From Apodospora peruviana (lineage: Eukaryota; Ascomycota; Sordariomycetes; Sordariales; Lasiosphaeriaceae), in contig JAUEDM010000001.1 in assembly GCA_033439685.1 (NCBI GenBank), positions 1,550,001 through 1,614,000 of the forward strand: a stretch of 64,000 nucleotides of DNA, given 5' to 3'. Each line of letters begins with the position of its first letter. Positions within the stretch are counted from its first letter, which is position 1. Position numbers and translations under genes: made by a program. Below the pieces are notes generated by a model. It searched no databases. It was not told the DNA's origin and worked only from the letters and a program-made list of their open reading frames with translations. Below are positions 11,075-22,345 of the stretch, piece after piece.

Positions 11075-12212
11075 TTACTTCCTCCTCTGCTGCTGCATCA
11101 TCAAGATCTGAACGAAGCGGACAAAGATGTTGAGGAAGTCCAACTCGAGCGAGATGCTCTCGTTGATGGGGTCCTTCTTGATGATGCCACGCTCGGCAAG
11201 ACGCGCGTGGTGCAGCACCTTCTGCACATCATAGAGCGTGAACCCACCGAATAGCGCAAGACCACCGTACAGCCAGAGGTTCTCGGTAATAGCGAGCGTG
11301 CGGACCGCCGTCACCGGGAGGATCAGGGGAGCGAAACCAGAGACAGCAACGATGGCAGCACCGGCAAGGAGAGGGCCACCGATGTAAAGGTACTTCTCCT
11401 GCTTAGCGGTGGCACCAACGAACGAGATACCGCCCATCATGGCAACGGTGTAGAGACCTGCACGAGCGAGGAGAACGGGCGGCGCCATGGCCATGAGGGG
11501 AGCGACAAAGGCGGCCTGGGTGGCGTTGAATGCGGTCCAGAGGGCGTACTTGGGGACGTAGCTAGAGTATTACTGTTAGCACTAGAAATTCCAGATCGAA
11601 GAGGGGAAAGAGGGCTTACTTGTCAGGGTCGATAGCGCGAGTTCCAAGCATGGTACCGAAGCTGAGCGCGAGTCCACCAATGGCAAACACCCACGGGTTC
11701 GTCACCATGAGGCGGTAGACAAACCCGCTCTGGATCATCTGGTAGGCCGTCAAGCCGATGATGCCGACGCCGAGGCCGGTGTGGATGAAGGTCGAGTGAA
11801 GGTACGACCGCTCAAAGGGCGGCATACCGCCATCCTCTCTCGTCTCGCGGTTGAAGACCACATTGATAGCAATCAGGGTGCCGCCGAAGATGGCACCGCC
11901 GGCGAGCAGCTTGCGGATGAGCTGCCCCCGGTCGGCCTTGGGCGGCGCGTATCCGTACGACTGTTGCTGGTAGCCACGGGCGGCGCCCTGGAGGCGCGAG
12001 AGGAGGTTCGCGGAGGGTTTCGCATTCACCCGGACGATGAGCGTGGCGGTCTTGGGTGTGAAGAAGGTGTTCTTGGTCGTCGACTGATGGAATGCGCGGA
12101 CGGCGGCCGAGACGGAAGTGTTGTTGGATGGTTTGGCGAAGTTCTTTGCGAGCTGCGGAAGTCGCGGCGCCAGGCGCGCTGGGCCTGCGCGCACCGTTAA
12201 TGTGAAGGACAT
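11075..12212 (-). CDS. Mitochondrial Bax-inhibitor-1-like membrane protein (GHITM/TMBIM5 type)
   Basis: Two exons, 12212-11620 and 11561-11075, join across a 58-nt intron (donor GTAAGC, acceptor CTAG) to give 359 residues. The ATG at 12212 opens MSFTLTVRAGPARLAPRL, and about 100 basic, Ser/Ala/Gln-rich residues follow, a likely mitochondrial presequence. The rest has about seven hydrophobic segments, for example LLAGGAIFGGTLIAINVVF, FIHTGLGVGIIGLTAYQMI, YLYIGGPLLAGAAIVAVSGF and LALFGGFTLYDVQKVLHHA. It ends in the conserved LDFLNIFVRFVQILM. This order matches the TMBIM family and, because of the presequence, the inner-membrane GHITM (MICS1) branch. In animals that branch affects cristae structure and calcium handling. 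The fungal role is inferred. Confidence 0.85.
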
Positions 12213-14033
12213 GATCGAGGTGTTGTTTCCGATTGACAGACGACAAAAGGAAAATGCTCTCGTAGGGGTCAAGATGGTTGATGAAGGAGGTTGAAGTCGA
12301 CTCAGGACAGCTTGAAAGGCAAAACTGGAATGACGTTTCGATTGGGCATGCGTGCTTAGCTAAGGCGCTGAGGAGAAGCTTCGAGCAGCAGCCCCTCCAG
12401 TGCAGCTCGGATTTAGGCGGGTGATCGCCGACACCTGTAACCCTAACCCGGGTCACGGCGCCGGCCTGCAGGGGACGGCGCCACCGTGACTCACGACAGC
12501 GACTCGGGAGTCACTGAATTAGCTAGGAGTTTCTAAGACACAACATAGAGCTTCTTTAACCGAATACGTTCTCGTCAGAGTTCAAAGCGGCACTATCCGT
12601 ATCTTCCTCGCAATCCGCAGCTCTCTCAGCCTCAGCCTTGATGTCCAAGTGATGTTGGTTCCAGGTCCCTGCATGCTGTCGCTCCAAGTGGATTTTGTGG
12701 GGTTAAAGCTGCCGGCTGCTGTGGTGTGGCACTGACCGGACACAAAGTTACACAACACCTTCCACACTTGATCCGGAAGCTCTCTGGGTCATTACAGGTT
12801 AAGGTAAGGTAGCTACCTAGACCGCACTTGGATTCAATTTTGATGAATGTTATATTCATAACTGACATGTCAGGTTGAGGAATCTCTCGACGCAACCATC
12901 CACATCCATCCCGGGCGATTGTTCGGTGCAAGGAGCTCTTCCGAACGCTAGGGCGGCGGCAGATTTGTGTGATCAGCCAGCTGTGTAAACCAGAGAGCAT
13001 TCCTCTCTCCAATGCTCCATCCTCCAAGAACAGCTATTATCTTGTTGAACTCGGCAAATTCCATTTTACACACGTGCCCCCGAGGACACAAGTATGACAA
13101 TATCACAGAATTTATCGATCATGCAGTGACCGTGACCAAGGCTTTGGGTACTTCTCGTCTGGCAAAATGCGGAAGCCCGAGCGAATCAATCGCCAAAGAT
13201 TGAATTGAGTGCAACATCAACAAATTTAGCCTCCAATTCGTACCCCATTCTCAATTTCAACAACTACTTTATGCGATGGACAATGATTTCAACAAGAGGA
13301 TTAATTGCATTTCTTGCAATGCCAATCAGCGGCTGGCCTTCAAGCGCCCCCAAGGCAGCTGGCCGCCGTTGTGTTGGTTTTGTAACATGCGCCCCCCTCG
13401 AGTACACGGATCCTGGCGGTTTGGTTGCTATAATAATACACAGCAACGCCACTTCTCGCCTCGTCTCTTTCAAATCCGTCTGATGTTTCCAAATGCTTTA
13501 TTTGCGTATGCTCACTTTCTTCGTAAGTGAAGGGAGAGGTTCGTTCAGCTTTTGCACGGTCCATCATCAAATCCGAAACACAACTTGCCTCTTCGTGGTC
13601 AAACAAGCCGAAACATTTGAGGGTTTATTTTGGGTTGTGGCTTGCTCCATCCTCCTTGTCCGAGGACCGAGAGAATTGGTTCACAGCCCCAACAAAGCAC
13701 TCCGTTGTGCATCCTGTGGTGTGTCGTAACCGCCCCACCGTTGTGTTCCCCGTCCGATGTCTGACGGCATCCGTTTCGCCCTACGGTAATCCCAGTTGTC
13801 CGAGCGGATCGAAAAAGGATCTTGGAAGGCCGGCGGTACGGTACAGCAGCGGCAGTGCAAACGAGGATATAATTATCAGTCTCGACCCTCTTCTTCTGAG
13901 TTTGGAGTTTCGTCTCGGGTGAGACAGACTTTCTTGTTACCGGATTTCACCAACAAAGCTTCAACTCAATTGATCCTTAGCAACAACAACAAACGACGAC
14001 CAGTGGCACCGAATATCGGAGACTAAAGTCAAA
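12213..14033. other. Intergenic spacer with divergent promoters
   Basis: About 1.8 kb between the divergent Bax-inhibitor-like gene and the small secreted protein gene. Several frames are open for 60-130 codons, but none shows a family motif, a plausible signal peptide or spliceable continuations. Confidence 0.5.
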
Positions 14034-14522
14034 ATGAAGCTCAACGCACTCAACGTCATCCTGCTCGCAACAGCAACATCCGCAATCTCACTCCCCAACA
14101 AACAAGACATACAACAGGCTGTCCTCGGCGGCGGCCCAGTCGCTGCGGGTACCAGCCCCAAAGAGACGGCTGCGACATCAGAAACAATAATACCGTCACC
14201 GGTGCCCACCTATCTGGAAATTGGCATGAGGACTGTCACCAGGACCACGACCGTGACGCGGACCAAGACAGTGGCCATGACCACAGCGAGTGTCATGCGT
14301 ACCGTCACAGCAACGCCTACGACCAGACCAACCTACTGGAACTGGCTTTTGGGTAGCAGCAACAGCGACTGCAATGATGACGACGAGAAGATGGAGGAAG
14401 AAGAAGAGGAGCAAACGGAGCCCGAGGTAGCCTTGAACTGCTTCTGCGCCGGCGGTTCGGTCTGCTGTTACGGGGACTTCTTGAAGGTCAAGTGCGACTA
14501 TGGCAACTGCGGCGTTGTCTGA
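14034..14522 (+). CDS. Small secreted cysteine-containing protein
   Basis: A single exon of 162 residues starting at ATG 14034 (context GTCAAAATGA). The first 18-20 residues (MKLNALNVILLATATSAIS) form a signal peptide. A central Thr/Arg/Val-rich stretch has repeated RTVT, RTTTVTRTKTV and RTVTATPTT motifs, likely heavily O-glycosylated. An acidic patch (EKMEEEEEEQTEPE) follows. The last 35 residues hold six of the seven cysteines outside the leader, as NCFC, VCCYG, KCDYGNC. I recognise no named family. Size, secretion and the Cys-rich tail fit a candidate apoplastic effector or a cell-wall-associated protein, but nothing here shows which. Confidence 0.6.
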   Translation: MKLNALNVILLATATSAISLPNKQDIQQAVLGGGPVAAGTSPKETAATSETIIPSPVPTYLEIGMRTVTRTTTVTRTKTVAMTTASVMRTVTATPTTRPTYWNWLLGSSNSDCNDDDEKMEEEEEEQTEPEVALNCFCAGGSVCCYGDFLKVKCDYGNCGVV

Positions 14523-17500
14523 AGAGAACAGGGCTTGATAAGACAAGCATGTCAACAGGGCAGACAGACCTCTTTCGTTGAGGACATCTACCTACCTCGC
14601 TATACCTATACCTGCCTAGGTATCGAGGCTTCGTCTGCTGCTCGGGTATAGCCAAGCCGCCGGGCTGGGATGATTCGCTGCACGCTGATGGATGAGCCAC
14701 CATGCCATACCACACCGACCTTGAAGCGGAGGACACCAGTCGATCTTGAAAGGATATATTAATTTTCAGCCCTACATCAAAATCGGGCGGGTCGTGAAGG
14801 GAAAACTCCTATTATGGTTGTACCGGACTTGTGCTACTGGCAGCAGCCGAAAACGTGGCAAACGAACCTGTCCATCGATGCCGAAGAGAAGAGCTCTGGT
14901 CGCCCAGCACCAATGCCCACGGAAGGCGGTTAGGATATGACAGTTCCATGTATGTATGGTGGTGCGTGGCCTACAAAGGCCAAAGCCCGCCATTTCATGA
15001 ATGCTCCATGTGTTGGAGGAGAACTCGGCCACGACAGGAGGAAACCCAACCGCCCTGGAGCAGATTGACACACTGGTACCCAGGTATCTGGGCTTCTGCT
15101 CGAGGCCGACCCAGGAGGCATTAAGCATGCTGATAAAGTCCGACCTGCTTTGCGACTCTTAATGTGAGAAATGTTGACAACTTGGGTGTAGGGGTGGGTG
15201 TTGGAAGGGAACGGAATTGGACTGGCAGTGTGCGTGTTTGTGTGTGAAGACTCAACTAGGTTCAGGCATTAACCTCCCAGGTTGCTACGACTACAATTGA
15301 CAGTAATGCAGTGGTCTTTATTGTAACACAGACCCTTCATTGAGTCGTCTTGGAAACACGCCCTCTAATCTCTTGATGCAGAAGATGTGAGGTCTGTGTG
15401 TGTAGTAATTTGAGCCTCCTCTTCTTGTTGCCGACGACCTGCCTTTCTTGATTAAAAGTAACGCATCGTGGGGGGTTCCGTTGCGTTGCGCTGTAACTCG
15501 GCCAATATTTTCCGGCAGACGTCGGCTTTGCCCTTTCAAGAATCGGTGTCGCGTGCCCATTCCGGCAGGCAACTTGATAGGTTGGGTGTGGAAGGTCTGA
15601 AATATGCTTCGATTTCTCCCTTTCTCGCTGCTCTTGGTCCTGTTTATCGCACCGTCGCTGATGCCGGTCAAGTCTGTGTGGCACAGGCCCACACACGAAG
15701 GAGAAAACAAGGCCGTGAATCAACCTGCATGCTCAATTTCCTGCGTGGTTTTCTGCTCATCCTTTTACCTTGCTGCTGTTGTTGGTCCATTGCCTTGTTC
15801 ATTGACAATGGTACAGAACCGCCTCGGCAATGCCCGCAGAGTCGATAGAGAGAGGACAGATTGTCGCCATCACCGCATTGCATTGCGCATGAATAGGGCT
15901 ATCTCGATACTGACAGGCCCCAACACGTGGAAGCCCTGAAGAAGCCAATCCACAAGCAGGAGAAACATCAGATTCCGCCTTGCCCATAACGTCCTCCGAT
16001 CCTATCACGCCGCCACGCAGACCCGACTTACATGTTTGCCTGCTCGATCTCCCCGGTTTTTAGGGTGTAAGGACTAATCAAGGCAAGGGCGACGACCGGC
16101 TGATGCTCCGAGTAATATACACACGTGGATTTCGTCCGAAAACCACACATTCTGGTCAGCCTGTGGCCCTGGGATGGTGGTTGCGATGCCGTGGTTGGCT
16201 GGTCGACATGCTCGGAAGGATGCACAGAAGGGTTGGAAGACCTGCATCAGGGCACATCGGCGGACGCCAGGACTACTCCCAGGGCAGACGAGAAAGAAGC
16301 ACTGGAAGAAAAGCACAGTCCAGCGCTAGAATTCTTCTCGAACACCTTCCCTGCAGGGTTGTGGCGGCGGACTAGGCCGGGCGTTCCGGGGTCGTCGTGA
16401 CTTGTGACTGGGGCATTTGCTGGCCAAATGGGGCAGCCCAGGGCTAGCTGATACCTGTGTGGTCGATGTGCTGTGCTAGGGCAGGGGCCGCTTGAAACAA
16501 GGTGGAGGGGCCCGATCATGGTGATGACACGGATCCAGTACTGGGCTAAGGTAGCCGGGCCTCTCCACGATAGCATTGGACAATTTGTCCCGATGCGGAT
16601 GGGACGGTGAGACGTGACAGAGAGACATGCCACTTTGAATTTTTGCAATTCAACGCACAGTTTTCTGTGAGCATGAGGCCAGGCGTAGGCAGCAGAGTCA
16701 AAGAGGCTTGCGATTTTGGCGCAGAAGTTTTCTGGAAGGAAAAAAAGAAAAGACGACAAGAGAGGTGGGAGACACAGGGTTCGTCATCGTGCAGGTGCCG
16801 CATGGAAGCCTTTCTCACTGTCTCTCTCTCTTTCAGGCTTTCAGCTGGGCCCGCGACTCTTTTTGTTTCCTCACTGCGAAACAGGCGATCATTCCACCAT
16901 TGGCTATGGTATCGAGAGGTCGACACCGGTGGTATCTGCAGGTCTTCTCGTGTTCCCGATGTTGCGCAAGGGCATGGATGGGAGTTTGGTGTGGTCGCGT
17001 AATCTTCTTTTTGACGTGCCTGGGCGGCGGTGAAGATTCGTCTGGAGTGCCTGCTTCACGTGGAGTTGTCCCCGGGTCTGGGGTGCTCACGGTCCGCCAG
17101 GCGCTCAACGCACCGCTATCCGTAAGGTAGGTACGGGTTACTCCGTACTAGGTAGGGGGTTCCATGGAAGTTGTTGGACTGACAGTTGCCGTTACCTGTC
17201 GAAATCCTGCGCTTTTTGGGGTTGAATGTGCGACATTGGTCTTTCTCTCATTGTGAAGTGCCGCTGCATGAGTTTGCAGAATTGCAAATGCAGGAGGTTC
17301 CTTTGCCATCTTAGTCAGGTCGCCGCTGCTTTCGTTCTTCTTCAAGTCCAATAATGACTGCCCTGTCGTAGTTATCTGCACTGCAACGGACAAGCAAGTG
17401 CAACTGAAGAAAGCTGAACGCGGACGAGTGCATCCGCAAAGGGAGGTACTCCGCTTTGACGTGGAGGTACCTTTCCTCTCTGCGTTAGGCAAGTGCTACT

Positions 17501-17613
17501 TCAGTACACCCCACCATCACCGGGCCAGTCCCAGACCGCCGCCGTCATTTCTTCATCAATCCATTTAATTATGTAGCTCCCCGAGCGCAAAGACATCTTC
17601 AACGAAGTGACCC

Positions 17614-17670
17614 CTCTGTGCTCTGTGCTGTGCTCTGTGCTGTGCTCTGTGCTCTGTGCTCTGTGCTCTG
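17614..17670. repeat. Simple repeat of CTCTGTG/CTGTG units
   Basis: An irregular tandem array of CTCTGTGCTCTG-like units covering 57 bp, upstream of the cyclic-nucleotide-binding/F-box gene. It ends where the sequence changes to ACATTCTGCG. Confidence 0.85.
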
Positions 17671-17802
17671 ACATTCTGCGCTGAACTCAATCAAGATTCG
17701 TTGTCACTCAATTTGATCGCAGTCTGGAGGCAAAGATAGGAGAGCTAGGAGCAGAAACCGACCACCGTCCTGCAGCTGCCTCCTTCAGGCCGACCTGCAC
17801 CC

Positions 17803-17826
17803 CCAGTTCCAGTTCCAGTTCCAGTT
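17803..17826. repeat. Microsatellite (CCAGTT)4
   Basis: Four perfect 6-bp units followed by degenerate copies (CTCAGTT), in the presumed promoter or leader of the gene at 19220. Confidence 0.85.
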
Positions 17827-19219
17827 CTCAGTTCTGTTTCTTGAGGACGGGCACGAGCGCTACTCGCATCTTCACACACACCTCAAACATCGCCTTCAAC
17901 TTCCAGAAAACTGGTATTTCAGCCTACAAGTTCAACTTGGCCTTTCCTGGTCCCTGAACTGGTGTGTTTCGTTGACGAACGGCGCTGTATCTCCCGGCCA
18001 GCATCCAATACCCTGTTCCGGTTGCGCGGCGCAGCTCCTCAGCGCAGTGTGGATGAGAGTGTGTGGTGTGGGTGCTGCATCCCATCCATCATCCTCAGTT
18101 CCAAGCACTGACTTACCGCGTCCGAAAATCAGGGCCACCTGTGCGATCCTGTTTCTTCCACGCTTTCCATGCGTTCCTCATCATGTTAACGGCCTTCGAC
18201 CACTCTTACCCCCCTTTCTCGAAGTTGTTGGAGTGTGCGATGTCGGCTGTCGTCCTGTCGCGCTGAGGATTTTGGAATTTCGCTGCTTGGACTTGCGGTG
18301 ACATCGATCCGCGATCAGCACCGTGCCCCACGTTCTCCAGACGACGACAGACCTAGGTGTCAAGACAGCTTGGCAGCGACACCACCCACCTTAACACTTC
18401 ACGATCTGAAGCCGAACCCGAACTCTCCCCGCCCGCTCGCTTCTGTCTCGTGCTTCCAGACGCTTTCGCTCGCCTTCAGCCAAAACGCATTCCGACTTGC
18501 TGGCTGATCTTCCCGAGCTGCCACTACCCCACACCCTGGTATCTCCAAATCCGTCCTTCCACGAGCTCTGCTCTCTGTGACGTTTTTCTGGACGTTTCAA
18601 CTTCCTCCACACCGTGTAAGCGATGCCGGACACGATACCCGCGACCGACTGAGGCATTGACGCTGACCAAGTTCTGCTCCCAGAACCACATCTACCTCGA
18701 ACGACCGGCAGCCGCCGCCGAATCAACTCTTTTCCTCAGGTGTCTGCAATGCCTCGGCATCCAGCTTGAACGTCGCCGAGAAACATCAGGCGAAACGCAG
18801 AGAAAATCTCCAGGCCCAGGTCATCTGAGGACGTGCCGCCTGGCGATCCACCTCGCGACAAGCAAGACAACTCTTCTCCAATTCCTTCTTGAACTCGGGA
18901 TCGACCCTTTCCCCACACGAGCCAAGCAAGAGAGGCGAGGAAGGACAGGAGAACATAAAACTGTTGCCCAAAGCTTCCCGTCCTGGCGTTCCTGTGTGGG
19001 GAACCCGTTATCCACCGGGCTATAGCATGAAGAGTCCCCGCCTAATTTCGATCTAGCCGGCCCCTCTGCAATATACGGAACAGCGGGAGAGGAGACGTCA
19101 TCTCTGGTCGCACTACTCTCGAGAGACTGGATTGGGGACCTTCAGAAGTTTCCAAATAGTCTCCAGGCACAGTCTGTCATTTGAAATCCGGCGGAGCGCC
19201 TGCCGCGCTTGCCATTTAC

Positions 19220-22200
19220 ATGATGCGCCGGAGTCGAACTCCGCCTCCTCCGGCCTCGCCCTACCGGGCCCTGGTGCACCACAGTGCTGGAACACAGCCG
19301 GGACAGCAGCACACCCAGGATTCCGTCTCTTCGCTCATCAGGTCATTCAATGTCGAGACCAACCCGACGCGGCCCATGCGCCCGTCGCCGCTAACTGCTT
19401 CGACCATTTCAGACATGCCGCTTGACCTTGTGGATCGCATACGATCATTTCCCCTTTTTATGTCTGCTCCAGAAGACTTTCTCGTTGCCATTGGCGCCCA
19501 CCTAAGACCTCAGATACATTCCGCTCACGACCACATACTTACCGAGGGAGACGAAGCAAAAGCAATGTACTGGCTAGTTCGCGGTGTCGTCGCCGTCACG
19601 TCTCGTGATGGCGAGGCCGTTTACGCTGAGCTCAAACCGGGCGCCTTCTTCGGAGAAATCGGTGTTCTCATGGACATCCCTCGCACCGCTACCATCATTG
19701 CCAGAACAAAATGTCTGTTGGTTGTGTTAAAGAAGGAGGATCTTCAGGCCGAGTTACCCAAATACCCAGATATGGAAAAGGCAATTCGCCAGGAGGCGCA
19801 AGAGAGGTTAACCATTCTCAAAAAGAAGCGTCACGAGAATGGCCAGCCGAGTAGGCTCCCCGACACCAACGGTTCCAAGCTGGCGCGCGAGGCGGTGCCA
19901 GGCGAAGTGAGCACAGGGGAGGTTGGCATTATCAAGGAGGGCGCGGTGGTGAACACCAAGAAGCGCAAATCGCCAAGCCCAGGCGTTATCGAGGACCCCA
20001 CAATAGGGGGGAGCGCATTGGGCAGTGGCTATGTCAACGTCCGCAAGACCCTCAAAGAGCTACCGCTATTCTCAACACTACCGCCCGATGTCCTTCATCT
20101 CCTGGGTCTGAGCGCCCAGCCCAAGTCCTACTCACCATTTACCGACATAATCCGCCAGGGCAGCCCAGGGAACGAGATCTTTTTCATTGTCCGCGGCGAG
20201 GCTGAGGTCATACACGAAGTACCAAGCCCGACCAACCTGAAGCGATTAACACGGTCATCATACACGAGACCGAGGCTAAAGCAGGGGCAATATTTTGGGG
20301 AGGTTGCAAGCCTGGGACTCTCGGATGGAAGAACCGCCACAGTGCGGTCTATCACGACAGTGGAATGCCTCATGGTGGGCGGAGAGGCCCTGGAGGAGCT
20401 CTGGAAGCGATGTCCTCCCGAGATCAAGTCGCAAGTTGAAGAGACCGCAAGAAAGAGGTACCAGGCATCCGACAGTGATGTCGAAATGGCCGACGCTGAG
20501 AGTCATGCGCTTTCGGACGAGGAGGAATCAACATCGCCTACCGAGCAACTAGCGCTCCCGCAAGTTACATTTACGACACCCTCCAAGCCCCCGTCCCCGA
20601 CCAAGGATGAAGCGGAAACCCGGCAGCCTTCGGATCCCGATCCCTTCCTGAGCGTCGACATGGAGAACCTTCGCAACCGCCGGCGTAACTCACTTGCTCC
20701 CCCTACTCCCCAGACGGATTCTTCCCCGATCGTGAATGGTGCCAAGCTTAATGGTAGCGAAGGCAGTCCGCTCAAATTTTCTATCCCGCCTGCAAGCATA
20801 CCGTCCTCGGATGACTCCCCAACCCCCTCCAAGCGAGCAAGGACACTCCCTTGGCGACCGCAGACGGGAACGGAGGAAATGGAGAAGGCACTCTTGCCAG
20901 ACGATATCTTGGTGTCTGTGTTCAAACAACTAGACCTTCTCGAGATGGTCCGACTAAGAATAGTGTGCCGAAACTGGCGACAGATCCTGACAGAAAGTCC
21001 CAAGCTTTGCACACACGTCGATCTAGCTTCGCTCAGCCGGAGGGTGTCGGATTCATCCTTGGCTCATGTGATAGCGCCATTCATCGGCACGCGGCCGATC
21101 GAAGTCGACATCAGCAACTGCTTCCACATCACCGACGAAGGGTTCCAGGCGCTGTGGAAGCTGTGTGGCAAGAACGTGAAGGTCTGGAGGATGCGAAGCG
21201 TCTGGGATGTCTCGGCGGGACAGATCCTGGAGATGAGTGAGAACGCCAAGGGCCTGGAAGAGGTGGACTGGAGCAATTGCCGCAAGGTCGGGGACAATTT
21301 GCTCGCCAGAGTCGTCGGCTGGGTCGTTCCAGAACCGCCGCCAACGCGCGAGAACGCCAAGAATGTGGTGATCTCGAGCTCTGCTGCTGCTAAGGGCAGA
21401 AGGGGCTCTCAGCATGCTCAGCGGTCATCAGAGAAACCAAACGGCAACCATCCTCCACCCCCTGCTCCGCCGCCGCCGGGTACGGTGATTGGTTGCCCCC
21501 GGCTTCGTCGCCTCAACCTCTCGTACTGCAAACACATCACGGACCGATCGATGGCGCATCTGGCTGCCCACGCGTCCAATCGTTTGGAGAGTCTGTCCCT
21601 GACGCGCTGCACGTCCATCACCGATGCCGGCTTCCAGTCCTGGGCGCCCTACCACTTCACCGAGCTGACTCACCTGTGTCTGGCCGACTGCACATACCTG
21701 TCTGACCACAGCATCATCGCGCTAGTCAACGCTGCCAAGACTTTGACACACCTGGACCTGAGCTTCTGTTGTGCGCTGTCAGACACGGCCACCGAGGTCG
21801 TCGCGTTGGGCCTGCCCAAGCTGCGAGAGCTCCGGCTCGCGTTCTGCGGGAGTGCAGTCAGCGACGCCAGCCTGGGCTGCATTGCGCTGCACCTCAACGA
21901 GCTGCGCGGGTTGAGCGTTAGGGGCTGCGTCCGCGTGACGGGCAATGGGGTCGAGAACGTGCTCGAGGGCTGCGGACGGCTGGAATGGGTTGACGTGAGC
22001 CAGTGCAAGAACCTCGCCGGCTGGCTTGTGGGGGGGGGTGTTTCGAGGTGGGGATTCGACGAGCGCGGTGCCGGGACCGGCGGGGCCAAGGTGAGGAAGG
22101 ATGACGGTGGCGATTGGATGATTTCCAGCGCGGCCGCCGCTTCTTCGAGGCTGACTACAGGTACTCTGTCCCAGAGTGGAAAATTGGGACTGGGTGCTGG

Positions 22201-22345
22201 TGACGGGAGAAGGGTCAACGCAAGAGTCCTTGGTCCTGGACCCGTGTTGAGGCCGGTGATACCGCCCAAAGGACAGCGGCAGCCCCGGTCGAGGAAGCCT
22301 GTGAGGTTTGTGGTTGAGAAGGGCGCTGGCGATGGGCTGAGGTGA
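19220..22345 (+). CDS. Protein with two cyclic-nucleotide-binding domains, F-box and leucine-rich repeats
   Basis: A single exon; with the first ATG at 19220 it is 1041 residues. Residues about 73-175 are one cyclic-nucleotide-binding domain, with FFGEIGVLMDIPRTATI. Residues about 278-395 are a second, with YFGEVASLGLSDGRTATV. Both keep the Glu and Arg of the phosphate-binding cassette, so real cyclic-nucleotide binding is plausible. A low-complexity Ser/Pro linker leads to an F-box at about 560-604 (LPDDILVSVFKQLDLLEMVR). Cysteine-containing leucine-rich repeats follow (LRRLNLSYCKHITDRSMAHL, THLDLSFCCALSD, LRGLSVRGCVRVT). F-box proteins recruit substrates to SCF ubiquitin ligases through Skp1. 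Here recruitment could depend on cAMP, which is inference. The 5' region is long, so an upstream non-coding exon cannot be excluded. Confidence 0.9.
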   Translation: MMRRSRTPPPPASPYRALVHHSAGTQPGQQHTQDSVSSLIRSFNVETNPTRPMRPSPLTASTISDMPLDLVDRIRSFPLFMSAPEDFLVAIGAHLRPQIHSAHDHILTEGDEAKAMYWLVRGVVAVTSRDGEAVYAELKPGAFFGEIGVLMDIPRTATIIARTKCLLVVLKKEDLQAELPKYPDMEKAIRQEAQERLTILKKKRHENGQPSRLPDTNGSKLAREAVPGEVSTGEVGIIKEGAVVNTKKRKSPSPGVIEDPTIGGSALGSGYVNVRKTLKELPLFSTLPPDVLHLLGLSAQPKSYSPFTDIIRQGSPGNEIFFIVRGEAEVIHEVPSPTNLKRLTRSSYTRPRLKQGQYFGEVASLGLSDGRTATVRSITTVECLMVGGEALEELWKRCPPEIKSQVEETARKRYQASDSDVEMADAESHALSDEEESTSPTEQLALPQVTFTTPSKPPSPTKDEAETRQPSDPDPFLSVDMENLRNRRRNSLAPPTPQTDSSPIVNGAKLNGSEGSPLKFSIPPASIPSSDDSPTPSKRARTLPWRPQTGTEEMEKALLPDDILVSVFKQLDLLEMVRLRIVCRNWRQILTESPKLCTHVDLASLSRRVSDSSLAHVIAPFIGTRPIEVDISNCFHITDEGFQALWKLCGKNVKVWRMRSVWDVSAGQILEMSENAKGLEEVDWSNCRKVGDNLLARVVGWVVPEPPPTRENAKNVVISSSAAAKGRRGSQHAQRSSEKPNGNHPPPPAPPPPGTVIGCPRLRRLNLSYCKHITDRSMAHLAAHASNRLESLSLTRCTSITDAGFQSWAPYHFTELTHLCLADCTYLSDHSIIALVNAAKTLTHLDLSFCCALSDTATEVVALGLPKLRELRLAFCGSAVSDASLGCIALHLNELRGLSVRGCVRVTGNGVENVLEGCGRLEWVDVSQCKNLAGWLVGGGVSRWGFDERGAGTGGAKVRKDDGGDWMISSAAAASSRLTTGTLSQSGKLGLGAGDGRRVNARVLGPGPVLRPVIPPKGQRQPRSRKPVRFVVEKGAGDGLR

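Larger units (their letters stand above)
14523..19219. other. Long intergenic region, probably including a long 5' leader
   Basis: Nearly 4.7 kb with no gene that I can support. From about 17500 the plus strand is rich in pyrimidine tracts and holds two simple repeats, as is common in long fungal promoters and leaders. It precedes the cyclic-nucleotide-binding/F-box gene at 19220. Several ATG-started short frames would act as upstream ORFs if the leader is transcribed. An 111-codon frame at 15604 begins hydrophobically but has no other support. Confidence 0.5.

Noticed and set aside
15604..15939. A 111-codon frame with a hydrophobic start, considered as a small secreted protein
   Set aside because: After the first 20 residues the composition looks random, no cysteine pattern is seen, and opposite-strand frames are equally open.
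18357..19025. A 222-codon plus-strand open frame before the F-box gene
   Set aside because: It does not start with ATG, has no family motif and lies in the pyrimidine-rich leader; probably a chance frame.
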